Shown piece by piece: positions 42,101 to 53,171 of a DNA stretch of 64,000 nucleotides; position 1 is the stretch's first letter, and each line of letters starts with the position of its first letter. Both the position numbers and the translations under genes were made by a program. This stretch comes from Bisporella sp. PMI_857 (Eukaryota; Ascomycota; Leotiomycetes; Helotiales; Helotiaceae). The stretch is from positions 1-64,000 of the forward strand of contig JAJSPD010000117.1 in the NCBI GenBank assembly GCA_021307315.1, written 5' to 3'. The notes below the pieces were generated by a model that was not told where the DNA came from, made no database searches, and worked only from the letters and a program-made list of their open reading frames with translations.

Positions 42101-42560
42101 ATAGCAACAGCGTTGCGATAGCAAAAGAACATCATCTCAAGGGTGAAAATAAGCTCGCACTTGACAAATTAGCAAAACGGAGACAAGAGAATAGTGCCAA
42201 TGCAACAAGTACTAAAAGCAAAGAACAGGCAGCTAGATGTTTAGAGGTGGCCGCAGAAAACCTTCTCAAACTTCCGTCTGGATCAAAACAGTCAGATGCA
42301 GAGCACTGAACGAGTTTTGATTGAGAAATCGGCTGCGAGGCACAACAGCCGGAGATGATGATACGCGCAAGGTGTTATATCACCTCAGCAAGAGATATTT
42401 CATGTGGAAGAGGTTGAGAAAGATGTCGAAGAGACTAAAACCCACCAGGAGAAACAACAATCGTCATTTGCAAGACAACTACACCTTGCTGAATCAGGGT
42501 GAAGGCTTGGACCCGAACAGTAAATTCAAGATGCTGGCAGCCTCCACAACGTGCGACAAA
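39160..42560 (+). pseudogene. SCM3: Scm3/HJURP-like centromere chaperone gene, 3' half frameshifted
   Basis: Exon 1 (39160-40200) starts MEPPAKRQ and contains LKSAFESIFEKYGRNFDGIG, then DEIDLRTGEILVNNGHL and the DERD box, which form the fungal Scm3 homology block that binds the Cse4/CENP-A-H4 dimer. A long acidic segment follows. A 49-bp intron (40201-40249) joins TRADDELLLDFVAKVKE..WRILERA to HPHHSYTVWRRYFRNQL, reconstituting a Rap1/Myb-type helix bundle. Downstream are a dibasic linker, two C2H2-like fingers (CPYKDC..HLLHIH; CKEAGC..HVWSAH, about 40732-40930), and AT-hook-like PRGRP. From about 41340 the coding signal jumps between frames (WNIVDPSYEFSDEEDVG; NTMYETEEMLEEAGEAIEPL; VEGIARKRQAARQSLVAEHI; VYKDAFPIPEGVDAVEWH; EIFHVEEVEKDVEE), ending near 42490. 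Up to 41330 it appears intact, giving about 740 aa if read to 41434; beyond that it needs at least four to five indels or introns I could not place. Confidence 0.7.
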
Positions 42561-43251
42561 GACAAAACCGCACTATCGATAAGACAAAACCTAGAGCCTA
42601 TACTGAAGCATTATATACGTGCCAAACCTGCCACTAAAACCAACCATTAGAACCACTCGAAGGAAAGTGGCGCAATACCTCGGAAGCGTTCAAATCGACC
42701 ACGTACTATTTTGGGAGAGGGAACAAGTAAGCAGGCATATGAGGATGAGACCCAGGACGCTCAAGTTATTCGGGGACAACGATTATGGTGGTGGCAGGAG
42801 TAGGCTGCTCAGGTTCTAGTCTCTCATCAATAACTTATGGTTAGCAAATACATGACCAACAAACGACGCACTAATTGGAAATAGCCGCTAAGTACTACCC
42901 AAGAATAAAACCTATAAATGCAGGATAAGGTGATCAATCCATCTGAATCCCTGGCATATGCGGCTATATACATTACTGTCCAAACAATGGTCCTGCAAAT
43001 CTTCGTCCCGGACATCACATGGTCACCTGTGGCGGGAGTAAGTTCTGCTCACGAGCTGACATGCTGACTGGAGGACGCACATGAGAAAACTTCGGCAAAA
43101 GTCAGGTCATTTACAGTTCAATTTGCTCCTACCCGAATGTCTGGTTTCGAGAACACCTGAGCGCTTAGGAAATTTGGCAACCCGTGTTCTAGGTACCCGT
43201 TCACGAGAACTCTGAGTAACGAGTCTTTCAACGCTGTATTTAAGATCCACT
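42561..43251. other. spacer between Scm3-like gene and 2EXR gene
   Basis: Residual coding-like signal fades after about 42500. Nothing else is recognised before the 2EXR start. Confidence 0.35.
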
Positions 43252-43965
43252 ATGTTCTCGCTATTCTTGAGCTTGCCTAAAGAGCTACGCCTTAAAATAT
43301 GGTTATATTCTGTCACACCTAGAATCGTCCCGATCAGGTGCCGTGCTAAAAGACTTCCGTCACAAAAGCCCATGCTTGATGAAGCATTACGGATCTATTA
43401 TGAATACTTTTCCGAAAGCAGGATTCCCACGATACTTCACATTTGCCGAGAGTCTCGAGTTGAAGCATGGAAAATTTACCAACCGATTTTCAACGTCACT
43501 TGTTCCACCTCAAATGTGATGTACAGCAACACTTTCGACATGATGTATCTGCCTTGGTCGGAGTTCACTGCAGGAAGTACGAGAATGGGGCGATTTAACC
43601 CGGAAGGCTGTATCATTTCAAATCTCACTTCGACAATGGCCTCAGCAGATATTCAAAAAATTACGCGTTTAGCGGTGGACATCGAGATTTGGAATCATGC
43701 GTGGAAAACAACAGCTGATGGGAAAAAGGTTAGCAGATTTGGTAATTTGGAGGAGTTGGTAATGGTGTTTGATGGCTGCCAAAAGCAGCGTGGAAGTTTC
43801 AGTGTAGAAGAAATATCCTTCTCTGTTGCGGAGAAGTCCGCTGATGCCCCATTTTGGTTGAGTAACTTGCATGCTGTCATTGAAGCAAGATTACGGGAAG
43901 AAAAGCAAAGATTTCCGGCCTGGAATGTACCACAGTGGAGGCTCAGAACCATGCGGAAAGAATAG
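43252..43965 (+). CDS. 2EXR-domain protein
   Basis: Single-exon 237-aa product. The opening FSLFLSLPKELRLKIWLYSV matches the 2EXR/F-box-like signature of fungal proteins (F-x-x-F-x-x-L-P-x-E-L-R-x-x-I-W), followed by PRIVPIRC. The middle block PTILHICRESRVEAWKIYQP is the second conserved segment of the family (L-x-x-C-R-E-S-R). Typical members are 200-350 aa with poorly conserved C-termini, as here (ending WRLRTMRKE). No signal peptide. Function of 2EXR proteins is generally unknown; they are numerous in Leotiomycetes. The ATG at 43252 immediately precedes the motif. Confidence 0.85.
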   Translation: MFSLFLSLPKELRLKIWLYSVTPRIVPIRCRAKRLPSQKPMLDEALRIYYEYFSESRIPTILHICRESRVEAWKIYQPIFNVTCSTSNVMYSNTFDMMYLPWSEFTAGSTRMGRFNPEGCIISNLTSTMASADIQKITRLAVDIEIWNHAWKTTADGKKVSRFGNLEELVMVFDGCQKQRGSFSVEEISFSVAEKSADAPFWLSNLHAVIEARLREEKQRFPAWNVPQWRLRTMRKE

Positions 43966-44730
43966 CCAAAAAGATGGGCAGTCATTCCGGCCAATAAGAG
44001 TCGGCGCAGATTACGACAATCTCGGGAGTCTGAAAGAGGAAATACAGACATGGATGTATATAGCATTTTGGTGAAATATCTGAAACTACCCTTTAGAAGA
44101 TAATCTTGAAATACCGCTATTACAAATTCCTATATTCATCCCGGGGTGAACGGGCTGGAAGGAGTTTTCAAGCAGCTCATCTTAGGACAATCCGCATTAA
44201 AAGTCCTGCGCAATAATATTTAATAGTGCGCTTGGGAATGATCGGAGTGGAATTCTGCTGCAAAGGGCGACTGGAACGGATACAAGTCAATAACTCAGTA
44301 TATAGTAGGACCATAACCCGAACAATTGACTTTTGCCAGGGACATGTGGAAGTATTGTGCGTTACTAACTAGGTACCAATCAAATTCAAATCGGCTTCAC
44401 ATAGCCTTACCTAGGACTGTTTCTACTTTTCTATATTTAAACATAGGGTAGCTTATCTACGTTAAAAGGTGATTAAAGGCTTAGACATCTCCCGTGAAAA
44501 ATTCTATATAGATTTATTAAACGTGAGATTTCAATAATAAAGACCCCAAAGGTTACGTCGAACAACCAGCATGACCTTAGAGGCACTGAAGAAGATTTTT
44601 AAGGCCCAAGTTCTCGGAGTTAACCCCTTCATATATTTGATACGTTCAAGCTTGCAGCGGACATTTATTCAACAGGTAGATCTGCTATAATCAGTCAATG
44701 TATAACATGCTAGATTCCTTGAACCAATGA
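43966..44730. other. intergenic, nothing recognised
   Basis: No coding exon or transposon end found. Confidence 0.35.
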
Positions 44731-45107
44731 TGGAATCGAAGTACACTTTTAGATATCTCGCTATTAGAGGAGGCCAAATTAGAGGAAGGGGATAGTTCAA
44801 ACGAGCTAGAGCTACAACATGTATCTCTCTATGAAGTGATCCCGTATATGCGGATCTCAGAAGAAGGTTCTAAGCCATGGAATCGGTTTCAAGTGGGCAC
44901 AAGCCATCGTCGTGGCAGGGAATATCGTAGACAATCCTATCGCCAGGAGAAGCTGGTTGAAACATTTCAACGAAAAACGTCTTTGGAACTCGAAGTATCC
45001 CCCTGAATGAGGTGCAGCATGTCCAATCCTTGTTATTGCAGAAGCTTGCAAGAAAGAAAATAACGCAAGGGGCGTGGGAAGAGGAAATTCTGACAGCTTC
45101 CAATTGA
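44731..45107 (+). pseudogene. short coding relic, two frames
   Basis: A frame open from 44731 to 45006 lacks an ATG but reads as protein: LLDISLLEEAKLEEGDSSNE, LYEVIPYMRISEEGSKPWNR and SYRQEKLVETFQRKTSLELE. It stops at TGA 45004-45006. The overlapping next frame continues smoothly (LNEVQHVQSLLLQKLARKKI, QGAWEEEILTASN) to a stop at 45105-45107. A one-base indel near 45000 would unite them. Family not recognised. It could also be a terminal exon of a longer gene with an unplaced intron. Confidence 0.35.
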
Positions 45108-45599
45108 GGAAACAAGTCCTCAGCTGGCTATCTTGCTAGATGCACAAGACCTACCGGCTTCGTGATGTTAGATCTGCAGTAACTTAGCAATGTTATGGGT
45201 GTAGGAACATGCTGATAAGTGATAATAAGATTTAGGGTAATTTCGAAGGCCAATTCACGAAGATCCTCTGGTGTTTATACAAAGTTGTATACTTTTATAA
45301 TTAAGAATCCTAGCATGTTTCGTGCACTACATCGCCGAGAAAAAATCGAGCACGTTGCCCGTAGGGTCAGAGTATTCAAACCACTCACCAATTCAGGCAT
45401 GGTCAATGTTTTCGACGTAGTGAGAAGTGTAATGCTCATGATATGGTGCTATGCTTCAAGCATTCACGGGAACGAGTTATAGTTTCCTTCCTATCCTATC
45501 CATAGATGCCCTTGCAAACTTGTCAATGCAAAATGGAACTCTCTCTCTCTACAGAATTATCTAAGAGCCATGTGTCTGGGGTTTCAGACTTCTATATCC
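45108..45599. other. intergenic downstream of the regulator
   Basis: Only short frames without domain signal. Confidence 0.35.
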
Positions 45600-47660
45600 T
45601 CAAGGGTAAATAGCCACACTCTGCGACATGTATAATGCACCCCGTGCAATTCGCTTCATTTCTCGCTCCATCTGTCGGGATGTTGCCCACACCTCACCAA
45701 ATTTTTTCAATCCTCCTAGTCCAAGCCTTATCCGCTCTCGTGTGTGATACCAGTCCGTGCTTTGCAGTACGTATGCGCAGGCCGATGTGTTTGCAAGTAC
45801 AGAGAGAACTATGTCATGGATGCCAAGAGGAGAATGTTCGATGATAGGTATTGGGAGGGCGTAGAGTTCTACGGCCGTTCTAGCAGCCTCTAGGCATTTC
45901 CTCGTGTGCAACTAGTGAGACACATTTTCGTCTCGATTCGTTCCGCAAGTTGGCGGCAGAGAAGCACAATTAGAGATCGACTCAGTCGGCACTTGGTAGA
46001 GTTGGGAAAGCGGGCGGTGAATGTATAACATCATTCTGAAACTGTAAGCACGGTACTGGTCTGAACTGGAGACTATAGATAGGAGCACGTACGACTGCAG
46101 CATGCAATGTGCCTGAAACATCAGCTCATCAAGATCTTGATTCTTACCGAAAATATATTGTTTTCCTCGAGGCAAATGCAATTTCCAATTTACAAGCATG
46201 GTATCCACATTAGCAACTGCTAGCTCTAGCTCATCGCCACTTAGGTTTTGCAATCCGATAGCAAACCCAGAAATCCGACATATACCAATTAGATATGTGA
46301 AGGAGGAGAAGAAGGACTCTTCATCCTCGATATCTCGCGCCTCATATTCAAAAACTGTACGTGGTCGAGGTATAATTCGGTCGTATTCATATTCTTCGCA
46401 AGGAAGTTCGACGTCAGCTTCGGTGTAATACAACCTATGGACGTGGTGAGCTTCAAATTAAGATGTTCCAGTCTTGCAGTGACCGTCCTTAGACCTACGG
46501 AAAACTAAGGAAACGCGTGTTTCCAGCGATTATTGCACTACTTGTGTAGAGTCCCCAATACGTCCTTCTCCAGCTCTCAGCCAAAACAGGATCTCTCTCC
46601 ATGTTAGCGAAAGCCTTGGAGTTCATCCGAAGCTCAAGCGCCATATATGTACCTCGATCTACCAGGGTGCGAGCTTGTCCAAAGCCATCCTCGCAGTATA
46701 GCGCGATGCCTAGCAGCAACAGAGCAAGTACCGTGAAACCATTTGGTGGTATGTCAACCATGTCTAATTGACGCAAAGCCATTTCACGCAGCTCAGGAGA
46801 TGAAATATCCGGCGCATAGAGGGAACCAATGTAGTTGATCACTGGCAGGAGGTGTTTTAACGACTTCGAATCTTTACCTAGACGCGAAAGGAAGTGGTGC
46901 CGGGGCAGGACGAAGGGGTGAGCTTTGTGGAAAAAACTGAGCTCAAGTTAGCTTTTCAATTTGATCTTTAACGTTTTGTTCACCGCCTTCGTTATCAAGT
47001 GGCAATCGTCGAAATGTCTTAATCCTGCACGACAGATATAATGAGGATAATTAGAAGTAGATATCTAAACAAAATACCTATAGTATAGATCTAGAAGACG
47101 CCTAGGGTCTGCTGCTTGTCCACTCAATCTTGCGTATTGTGGATGTACTGATGCTTCAGGCAGTGGCCGTGCCTGCAACGCGTGTGGAGGATTAGCGTGC
47201 TTCGCAGAATTAATGCAGTTCATGTTAAGATCGCCATCATTAGTCTGATTTCCTTTTGTGGTTTCCTTAATACTTGGTTTTCCTTGAGCGGCCCTCCTAT
47301 CTCTCATCCCTCTTCGAGACATAGTATAGGAGCACAATTTGCCATCCCGGACACAACGACCACAATTGGGCATCTTAGCATCGCATTTTACATGACGGTC
47401 CCGACACTATACAGCTCATCAGTTCATTGACCGCTCTTTTCTCATGGTTCACCAACTGGAATGCATGCCAGCGAAACCCGCACCGCACCTAATCGTGACA
47501 TAGACTCATGAAGATTTTCTGCTAGCTGAGAATCTACCGGTCTTTGAGGCACTAATGATATTGCGCTGTTGAAGTCAAAGAACATGCCCATAGTCTCTTC
47601 AACGTCACTATCGCACCGCGGTGACCTTGACGAATTTGCCTTTTCGGGGGGGTTGTTCAT
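45600..47660 (-). pseudogene. Zn2Cys6 transcription factor, one in-frame TAG
   Basis: Four exons on the minus strand: 47660-47457, 47406-47078, 46936-46499 and 46434 onward, with introns of 50, 141 and 64 bp. Joining exons 1 and 2 creates the complete binuclear cluster ACIPCRDRHVKCDAKMPNC, GRCVRDGKLC. Exon 3 begins the fungal_trans regulatory domain: DLYYSFFHKAHPFVLPRHHF, INYIGSLYAPDISS, FTVLALLLLGIALYCEDGFG, WRRTYWGLY. Exon 4 continues with ADVELPCEEYEY and MLVNWKLHLPRGKQ. A TAG at 45914-45912 (after ENVSH) interrupts the frame, which then runs on for about 100 further codons with family-typical sequence (KCLEAARTAVELYALPIPII, RIRLGLGGLKKFGEVWA). CAG-to-TAG would explain it. Readthrough or a truncated but partly functional regulator is possible; nuclear, DNA-binding. 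Confidence 0.8.
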
Positions 47661-48499
47661 ACTGTATCAATTAAGCTTTAGGAGGTTCAGAATGAACATG
47701 AAAATGCGCGTGGTTCCACTCCAGGAAATAAGAATTTGAAATCTTGTGAGACAGGGAAACCTTCGATGAAGTTTCCCAATTTGAAATATGACTCGATAAG
47801 GAATTATCTAGGTGAGGTCTGAGAATAGCAGAAAGCGAGGAAGTTATGCAATTTTACGGGGACCGTATAGGAGACTATGAAAATCCCAGCCGTAAGAATA
47901 TAGCATAGCTTGCATTTCTTAGACCGTGAATATATCAACAGTCATCAGAATTTCTAACTTAGATTTCTTGGTAATGAGATCCCAGTAGTCAGCATACTGC
48001 ATTGCCTCTGGGTCCTTGATGTTATGGTCTCGATGCTTAGATCTCCGCCCTTCACCTGATTTGCTGACGCCACTTGAGGGGTAAGACATCGCAAGAACGC
48101 CAGTTTAAATAAGCCGAGGAATGGAGGTGGGGAGAGTAAGCACGTCAACCCGATCTTGGAGGTTTATGAGTGAGAAAGTTGCCACAATAAGGCGTTTTCT
48201 GGAGCTGTTCACGGAAATCTCCGCCGTATCTCAACAAAGACACGCCCACAAATGAATAGGCTGGGGTCAAAATTTGGTATTCATGGTCTGCCTCCAAAGG
48301 CAGTATATAAATCATATATAGAAGCACGAGAAAGAGGAATTACATATGTACCAATTGTTAGTAATATTATATTCATCCAACAGAAACGCCTTTAGCACAA
48401 TAGTCGTCATGACGGGGGAGTAAATCGAGTTCAAAACGGGATGAGGAGATTGCTACTTACGGATATAGTAAAGCTTCATTCTTGGCGTCTCTAAATACT
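47661..48499. other. intergenic between regulator and secreted protein
   Basis: Likely contains the promoter of the regulator (start at 47660, minus strand) and the 3' UTR of the secreted-protein gene. No exon seen. Confidence 0.35.
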
Positions 48500-48932
48500 T
48501 CAATTACCACATGAGCACTGAGCCATAAGAAGGGGTTGTGGTGGCGCCACGGCAAAGGTCACGCCAGAATCGTCTATTATCCCATTATTTAGGACGGGAT
48601 TGTCAACTGCGCCTCGAAATTCGCAATTCACGGTTGGAAAGCCTGGCCAGGTGATCGAAGAGATACTCAACATTTGATTAAGGCCATCTTAATAGTTAAG
48701 GGTAATTGAAGAGGCTCGAGGCTTAGGAAGGAAACTTACTATCATCAATATCATGCCACAGGTTGTCAAATGAAACGATGAAGCTGTTGTCAGCCCCTGC
48801 AGCTCCAATTGCGGTAACCGCTACAGCTGAAGCTAAGTTGCATATATCTTGACGATGAGAGTTTGGCGGAACGGCAATGGCGGTAGAAATAGACAGGACA
48901 AGAGCTGCAATACTACAAGCAAGGTTCTTCAT
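48500..48932 (-). CDS. small secreted protein
   Basis: Two exons, 48932-48740 and 48687-48500, with a 52-bp phase-1 intron (GTAAGT..TTAAG), give 126 aa. The N-terminus is a classic signal peptide (MKNLACSIAALVLSISTAIA, cleavage around AVP). The mature part contains ICNLASAVAVTAIGAAGADN, SFIVSFDNLWHDIDD and, in exon 2, SITWPGFPTVNCEFRGAVDN..VTFAVAPPQPLLMAQCSCG. Four cysteines remain after cleavage. The stop directly follows CSCGN; an alternative donor at TGTG/GTAATT could extend it. Size, secretion signal and isolation next to transposons are effector-like, but no homology is recognised. Confidence 0.65.
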
Positions 48933-49412
48933 ATTGACTTCGAGAGGAGCTCTTTTGCAATGATACGAGAAGGTATGAGGTGTTCGCCAATCTGGGTACT
49001 ATGGTACTTTAAGTATCCTCATATTATCAGAACGCTATTTAAAAGTTCCGATGCTTTGGAGCCTAGTAAAGTTTTCCGCGACTTGTTTCTAAATTCGTCC
49101 GGATCTTTATATAGAGCTGCTGACATAATTAGAAGTTCTTATGTAGAGTGCTTTTCTCGTCACAAGAACTTTTAATAAGCAATTTGGATTTTAGATATAG
49201 TACCCTATTCCAGAGTTGTACTGTAGCAATGCTAACAAAAAACCACTAACTTTGCTGACAATACATCCTGGCTCCTTGAGAGTACTTTGGTTCAATTGAC
49301 CAAATTGATCAAATTGTGAGGGGTTGAGTCAAGTTACGTATTGATTCTAGATACATACACTACTTGAGTGAAAGTGTTTTTTTAAGCATTTCAATAAATA
49401 ATTTAAAGGAAA
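48933..49412. other. promoter-side spacer
   Basis: AT-rich, divergent upstream region shared by the secreted-protein gene (minus) and the gene at 49413 (plus). Confidence 0.35.
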
Positions 49413-49976
49413 ATGGCGCAAGGGTGGTCTGAACCAGAACTGTGCTCGGCTGTTCTTGTCGAATTTATGAGTGAGCCTTTTTTATATATTACGGGATTTT
49501 CGCCTCGCGGAATGTTGGTTACATGACCTAGATGTAGCCTGAATTTTATATTATTACAAATCGGAAGTAATATAATTCTAACTTATTTAAGAAGCTAATG
49601 AAAATGCTATCTGTATCAAAAAACATCAAACTACCTCGCCAGATAAATCCTTCTTACTTTCAAGGATCATTATACGAACAAATGACGGCAGTACGTGGCT
49701 GTGGTGGCCCTACATCAAAGGCCACCGTAAAGCCATCTGTTATGCCCTTACTCAGGACCGGTGTACTTTTAGCACCGCTGAATAAACATTGTATTCTAGG
49801 AAATCCTTGCCAGGAAATAAAAGATATACTAAGCTCTGGATTGATATTGACTATTGTTTATAGTTCAGTATTTTTATAGAAACTAAGGAGCAGCTAGCTT
49901 ACTTTGAAAAATATTATAAGATCGATTGTCAGGAATATTATGGAAGGTATTCAAAGCGCCTGCGGCTCCATATGTG
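49413..49976 (+). pseudogene. short two-exon hypothetical, probably decayed
   Basis: ATG at 49413, exon 49413-49470, a 121-bp intron (GTGAGC donor, TTCTAAC branch, TTAAG acceptor), then an exon from 49592. The product opens MAQGWSEPELCSAVLVEFM, continues ANENAICIKKHQTTSPDKSF, IIIRTNDGSTWLWWPYIKGH and ends at TAA 49783-49785. The same frame continues after the stop with coding-like TLYSRKSLPGNKRYTK, another TAG, then QLAYFEKYYKIDCQEYYGRY up to about 49976. Two nonsense mutations in a longer gene are likely. Family not recognised. Confidence 0.45.
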
Positions 49977-49990
49977 TTGATTTCAATAAC

Positions 49991-50215
49991 TGTTAGTCGC
50001 CATTTGTATGTAGTTATGATCATGTGACCAGGACCTGAAACATGGGACCTCGATCCTACTTAATCCCGTAGAACAAGAGCTTAGAACAATCAAGAATCAA
50101 CGAACCAACAACGAAGACTTATCCACCAACCTTAACGAGCATTACGCATGAAACACATGCGTGCGTGCCCTCAGGTTAAAGTATAAGTAATTACTACGAC
50201 CATGGTGTTCCCACA
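49991..50215 (+). mobile_element. solo LTR, family TGTTAG..CCCACA, copy 2
   Basis: 225 bp, aligned end to end with the copy at 7259-7475. It is flanked by the direct 5-bp duplication ATAAC (49986-49990 and 50216-50220). Includes one extra GTGC unit inside ACATGCGTGCGTGCCC relative to copy 1. Confidence 0.9.
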
Positions 50216-50221
50216 ATAACA

Positions 50222-50920
50222 AACTGAAACCCGGGGTTGCAAAGATCGCGCGAGCTAAGCGAATTACTTGGAGCAACAGAAGAGATGTATGGAGAGAAAG
50301 CAAGACTTGAAAGACCAATACAGTACTAAAGCCCTTTATCTTGGTGACTTTTAAGGGTAAAGTTATGATTTTTTCATATATATACTTTCCAATCTATATA
50401 TAGTTCAAACAAACGGCTAAACACTGTCCAAAGAGGCTTTTCCATGCGGATCTTAATTCGGCTCCCTGGACCCAAAAAAGTAGATAATATATTACCACTT
50501 AAAAATTTCCATCATGTAAATATAAAATATATTATGTCGGTAGCAAACTAAATACTCATAGATACTTATCAGGAAGCTCTTAAAACCAGTAACCTATAGA
50601 GACAACCTGGATACTGTTTAACGAGTGTTTTAAAGGAGCACGTTGTTTGAATAGTAATGGTGCAAGCCGCTTATAGTGCAAGCGGAAAAAGGGTTTGGGC
50701 TCACCTTGCTCTGCTGAAAATCTTCCAACTGAGGCTTGCTTTCTCAGTTTCATCCATTATGCCGGTCCATCACTTCTTTCCACCCAACATTATATGTGTA
50801 ACTAGGTAACGGGTATGATAGGGGAGCGGCTTTTGCACTTTATTTAGCAGCGCTGGATATCAGCAACAAAATCAGATATAAGTTATATTGCATTTGAAGA
50901 TATGGATATACGTCGTAAGC
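50222..50920. other. intergenic, nothing recognised
   Basis: AT-rich, no coding or element ends seen. Confidence 0.35.
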
Positions 50921-50923
50921 AGC

Positions 50924-52255
50924 TTATAAGTGGTCTTGAATCCTATAGAATCCACCCCTTACCTGCCCTGGGTTGAAATTGTAGGGATATCCAAGCAACC
51001 GCGTATATGGTTCCCATCTCTCGTTGAACGTAATAGTGACGAAGAGGGTAGGGATATTATACGTGTCCAGCATAGCTTTGATCTTTCGCTCGTTCTCGAG
51101 AAAGTATGACTCGCCCGTGCGGATAAAGCCAGGCATGGTCGTTGTAAGCTTCTCGTTGATTACCGACCAGGGGCCATAGGCGCTCTGCTGTAGGAGCTCT
51201 GGGTTCGGCATGCGCCCGTCCAAAGCCTGCCTAGTTCGTCCACTAACAATCCGACAGTTATGCTGGAAGATCCGTGTAGCCTCCACTTCCATGTATGCGT
51301 AAGCTGGCCAGTACCAATCATCCCGAAAACGACTGATAATACTGTTTAATTTCCTCTTCAAATCTTGGCCCCGAGTGTTTTCGCGGCGCACGCGAATTTC
51401 ATCCGGAGAACGTATCCACTGTCCATGTCCATACGGGTAGAGATGAGGGAAGAGGAGGAGCTCAACTGACGGGTCCGAACGGAGGATGCTTCGAGTTTCC
51501 GGCCGATCAACTATAGCGCCCTGGACAACGCTAATTGGAAGCCGATAGTGGCGGTAGTCCTCCCTACGAGTATCTACATCGTATGGAAGCGGGTTCAAGA
51601 CAAGGTCTGGACGATACGGTGGGCGGTGCTCGGCGCCGTCTTCGTCATGAAGCCCTACAAGGGGCATCACTGATATCTGTAGCTCCGTCCGAACATTATA
51701 TCGTCGAAAAATTGGATTGTGTCGCAGAAGCCAATCCCGACATTCCTAAAGCTTCTCTCTGTCATGGCCGCTCTCCACCGGATTGTCTCGGTTGCTTTCT
51801 AGGTAGGCTCCTATTGCACCAGTGTAAAGTGCAATGGCGCGAGGATAGTGGGTGATATTCATACGGCCAGTAAGCGTACGGTATACGTTATATGGATTCC
51901 TCGATCTGTTGTAGGATTGCGTTCGCCCAAGACTTGTCTACAAGGTAAGAGGTGCCAAGAATTTCGCAGACCGCTGGTGCAGAGAAAGAAGGCACTTTTG
52001 CAATATTCCCACATCAATTGGACGCCCGGACGACGGTTTGCAAAGGGGGACGTAGGAATCGCCACTCCTATTCTCTGGCACAATAGGTACAGATAAGACC
52101 TCCGAAATGCCGTACTCATGATCAGGATCAAAGATGACCCAGGCAACATCCCTTGGTAAGAGCAGCAGCCCGCATTCAGCGCAAGGTGTATGGGGGAAAT
52201 TATAGTCGTAGCCTTCTCGGAAGCACTTATAGACGCGTTTGAATGCTGGATCCAT
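50924..52255 (-). mobile_element. relic of a second Helitron lineage
   Basis: On the minus strand, 52255-51938 encodes an N-terminal segment opening MDPAFKRVYKCFREGYDYNF with a CAEC motif. After a frame break the sequence continues as TGRMNITHYPRAIALYTGAI and EKL-stop-ECRDWLLRHNPIFRRY (TAG at 51748-51746). It then runs into an uninterrupted Helitron_like_N domain (51670-50924): SVELLLFPHLYPYGHGQW, ISRFRDDWYWPAYAYMEVEA and YNIPTLFVTITFNERWEPYT, the last being Rep motif 1. HUH, tyrosine and helicase parts are missing. It differs in sequence from the other three Helitrons here, so it is a separate lineage. Confidence 0.75.
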
Positions 52256-52769
52256 TTCGGGGATAGGTCTCTGTGTAGCTTGTGATGTAAATAAGCCGCC
52301 CCTGGACGGATAAACTACCTGCGGGGAAGGTCGGACTAGCCGACTCTGTTAATTATGGACCTGGAAGACGCTGAAAGTAGAGTACAAGCCAGACCCGTCC
52401 GGTGCCAGTGCATCGACCGGCACGAAAGCTCCTTGGACTCGTTGGTCTTGGCCAGGTATGACCGGAACCCAAGCGCGAAATCGGGCTGCGGATGGCATAA
52501 CGATGCAGAGAAGTAGTGTTACTCTGTGGAAGATACGTCAGAGGTGAGATATGAAAGAGCATAATTAGGACTGCCTACAAAAAGCCGCTGAAACAACTTA
52601 TTCGCGATCAATGTTGATGATGATTTGGTATAAAAAACTGCGCGTGATCAAGCACACACTATACAAGGAATAAATTAGCTTGCATTGTGAGGAGATAAAT
52701 AAGGCAGGGGAACATAAGCTGCCGCTAGTATAACAGAAAGACGAGCAATTTTTTTATTAAAAGGCCCTT
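52256..52769. other. flank of Helitron relic and gene 3' UTR
   Basis: No convincing exon. Probably contains old Helitron sequence on one side and the 3' UTR of the gene ending at 52770. Confidence 0.35.
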
Positions 52770-52809
52770 CTAGTATCGTCGCGACTTCTTGTTAGCCCGC
52801 AGAATCATC

Positions 52810-52838
52810 TTGTCCGCCTCCGCCTCCGCCTCCGCCTC
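52810..52838. repeat. (TCCGCC)n microsatellite, coding an EA repeat
   Basis: Tandem CCTCCG/TCCGCC hexamers that, on the minus strand, encode the alternating Glu-Ala stretch of the interrupted gene's C-terminus. Confidence 0.8.
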
Positions 52839-52857
52839 TCTAATCACCATAGAAGTA

Positions 52858-53092
52858 ACGTCCGTCCCTACGTAGCGAAAAACCCGGTGTGCCGAAAACG
52901 ACCAATCAAATCGCAAGAATTGCAGGATTTTTTCCTACAATATCCTTTTTAAACTAACCACAATAAAAAAAATTATATTTAATAATAGCAGAATGTTTAT
53001 TACACTATTTCTATTAATATCATAATTTGTAACTTCGAAATTTGTTCAATTTTTTCGCCACGCAGGGTTTTTCGCCACGCAGGGACGGACGT
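52858..53092. mobile_element. 235-bp MITE, ends ACGTCCGTCCCT
   Basis: Inverted ends ACGTCCGTCCCTACGTAGCG (left) and, read backwards, ACGTCCGTCCCTGCGTGGCG (right), both continuing GAAAAACCC. Flanked by TA at 52856-52857 and 53093-53094. AT-rich core without coding capacity. Inserted in the last exon of the gene at 52770-54600. Confidence 0.9.
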
Positions 53093-53171
53093 TAGACCGA
53101 GTCCTTTTTGTAGTAGTCACTGGCTTCTCCATAGACAGCTCTGAAGTGGGACATGGATGTCGCAGTGGCTT

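Noticed and set aside
44857..45115. Two minus-strand frames with cysteine-rich sequence
   Set aside because: They are antisense to a more protein-like plus-strand reading (44731-45107); neither has exon support, so the plus-strand relic was preferred at low confidence.
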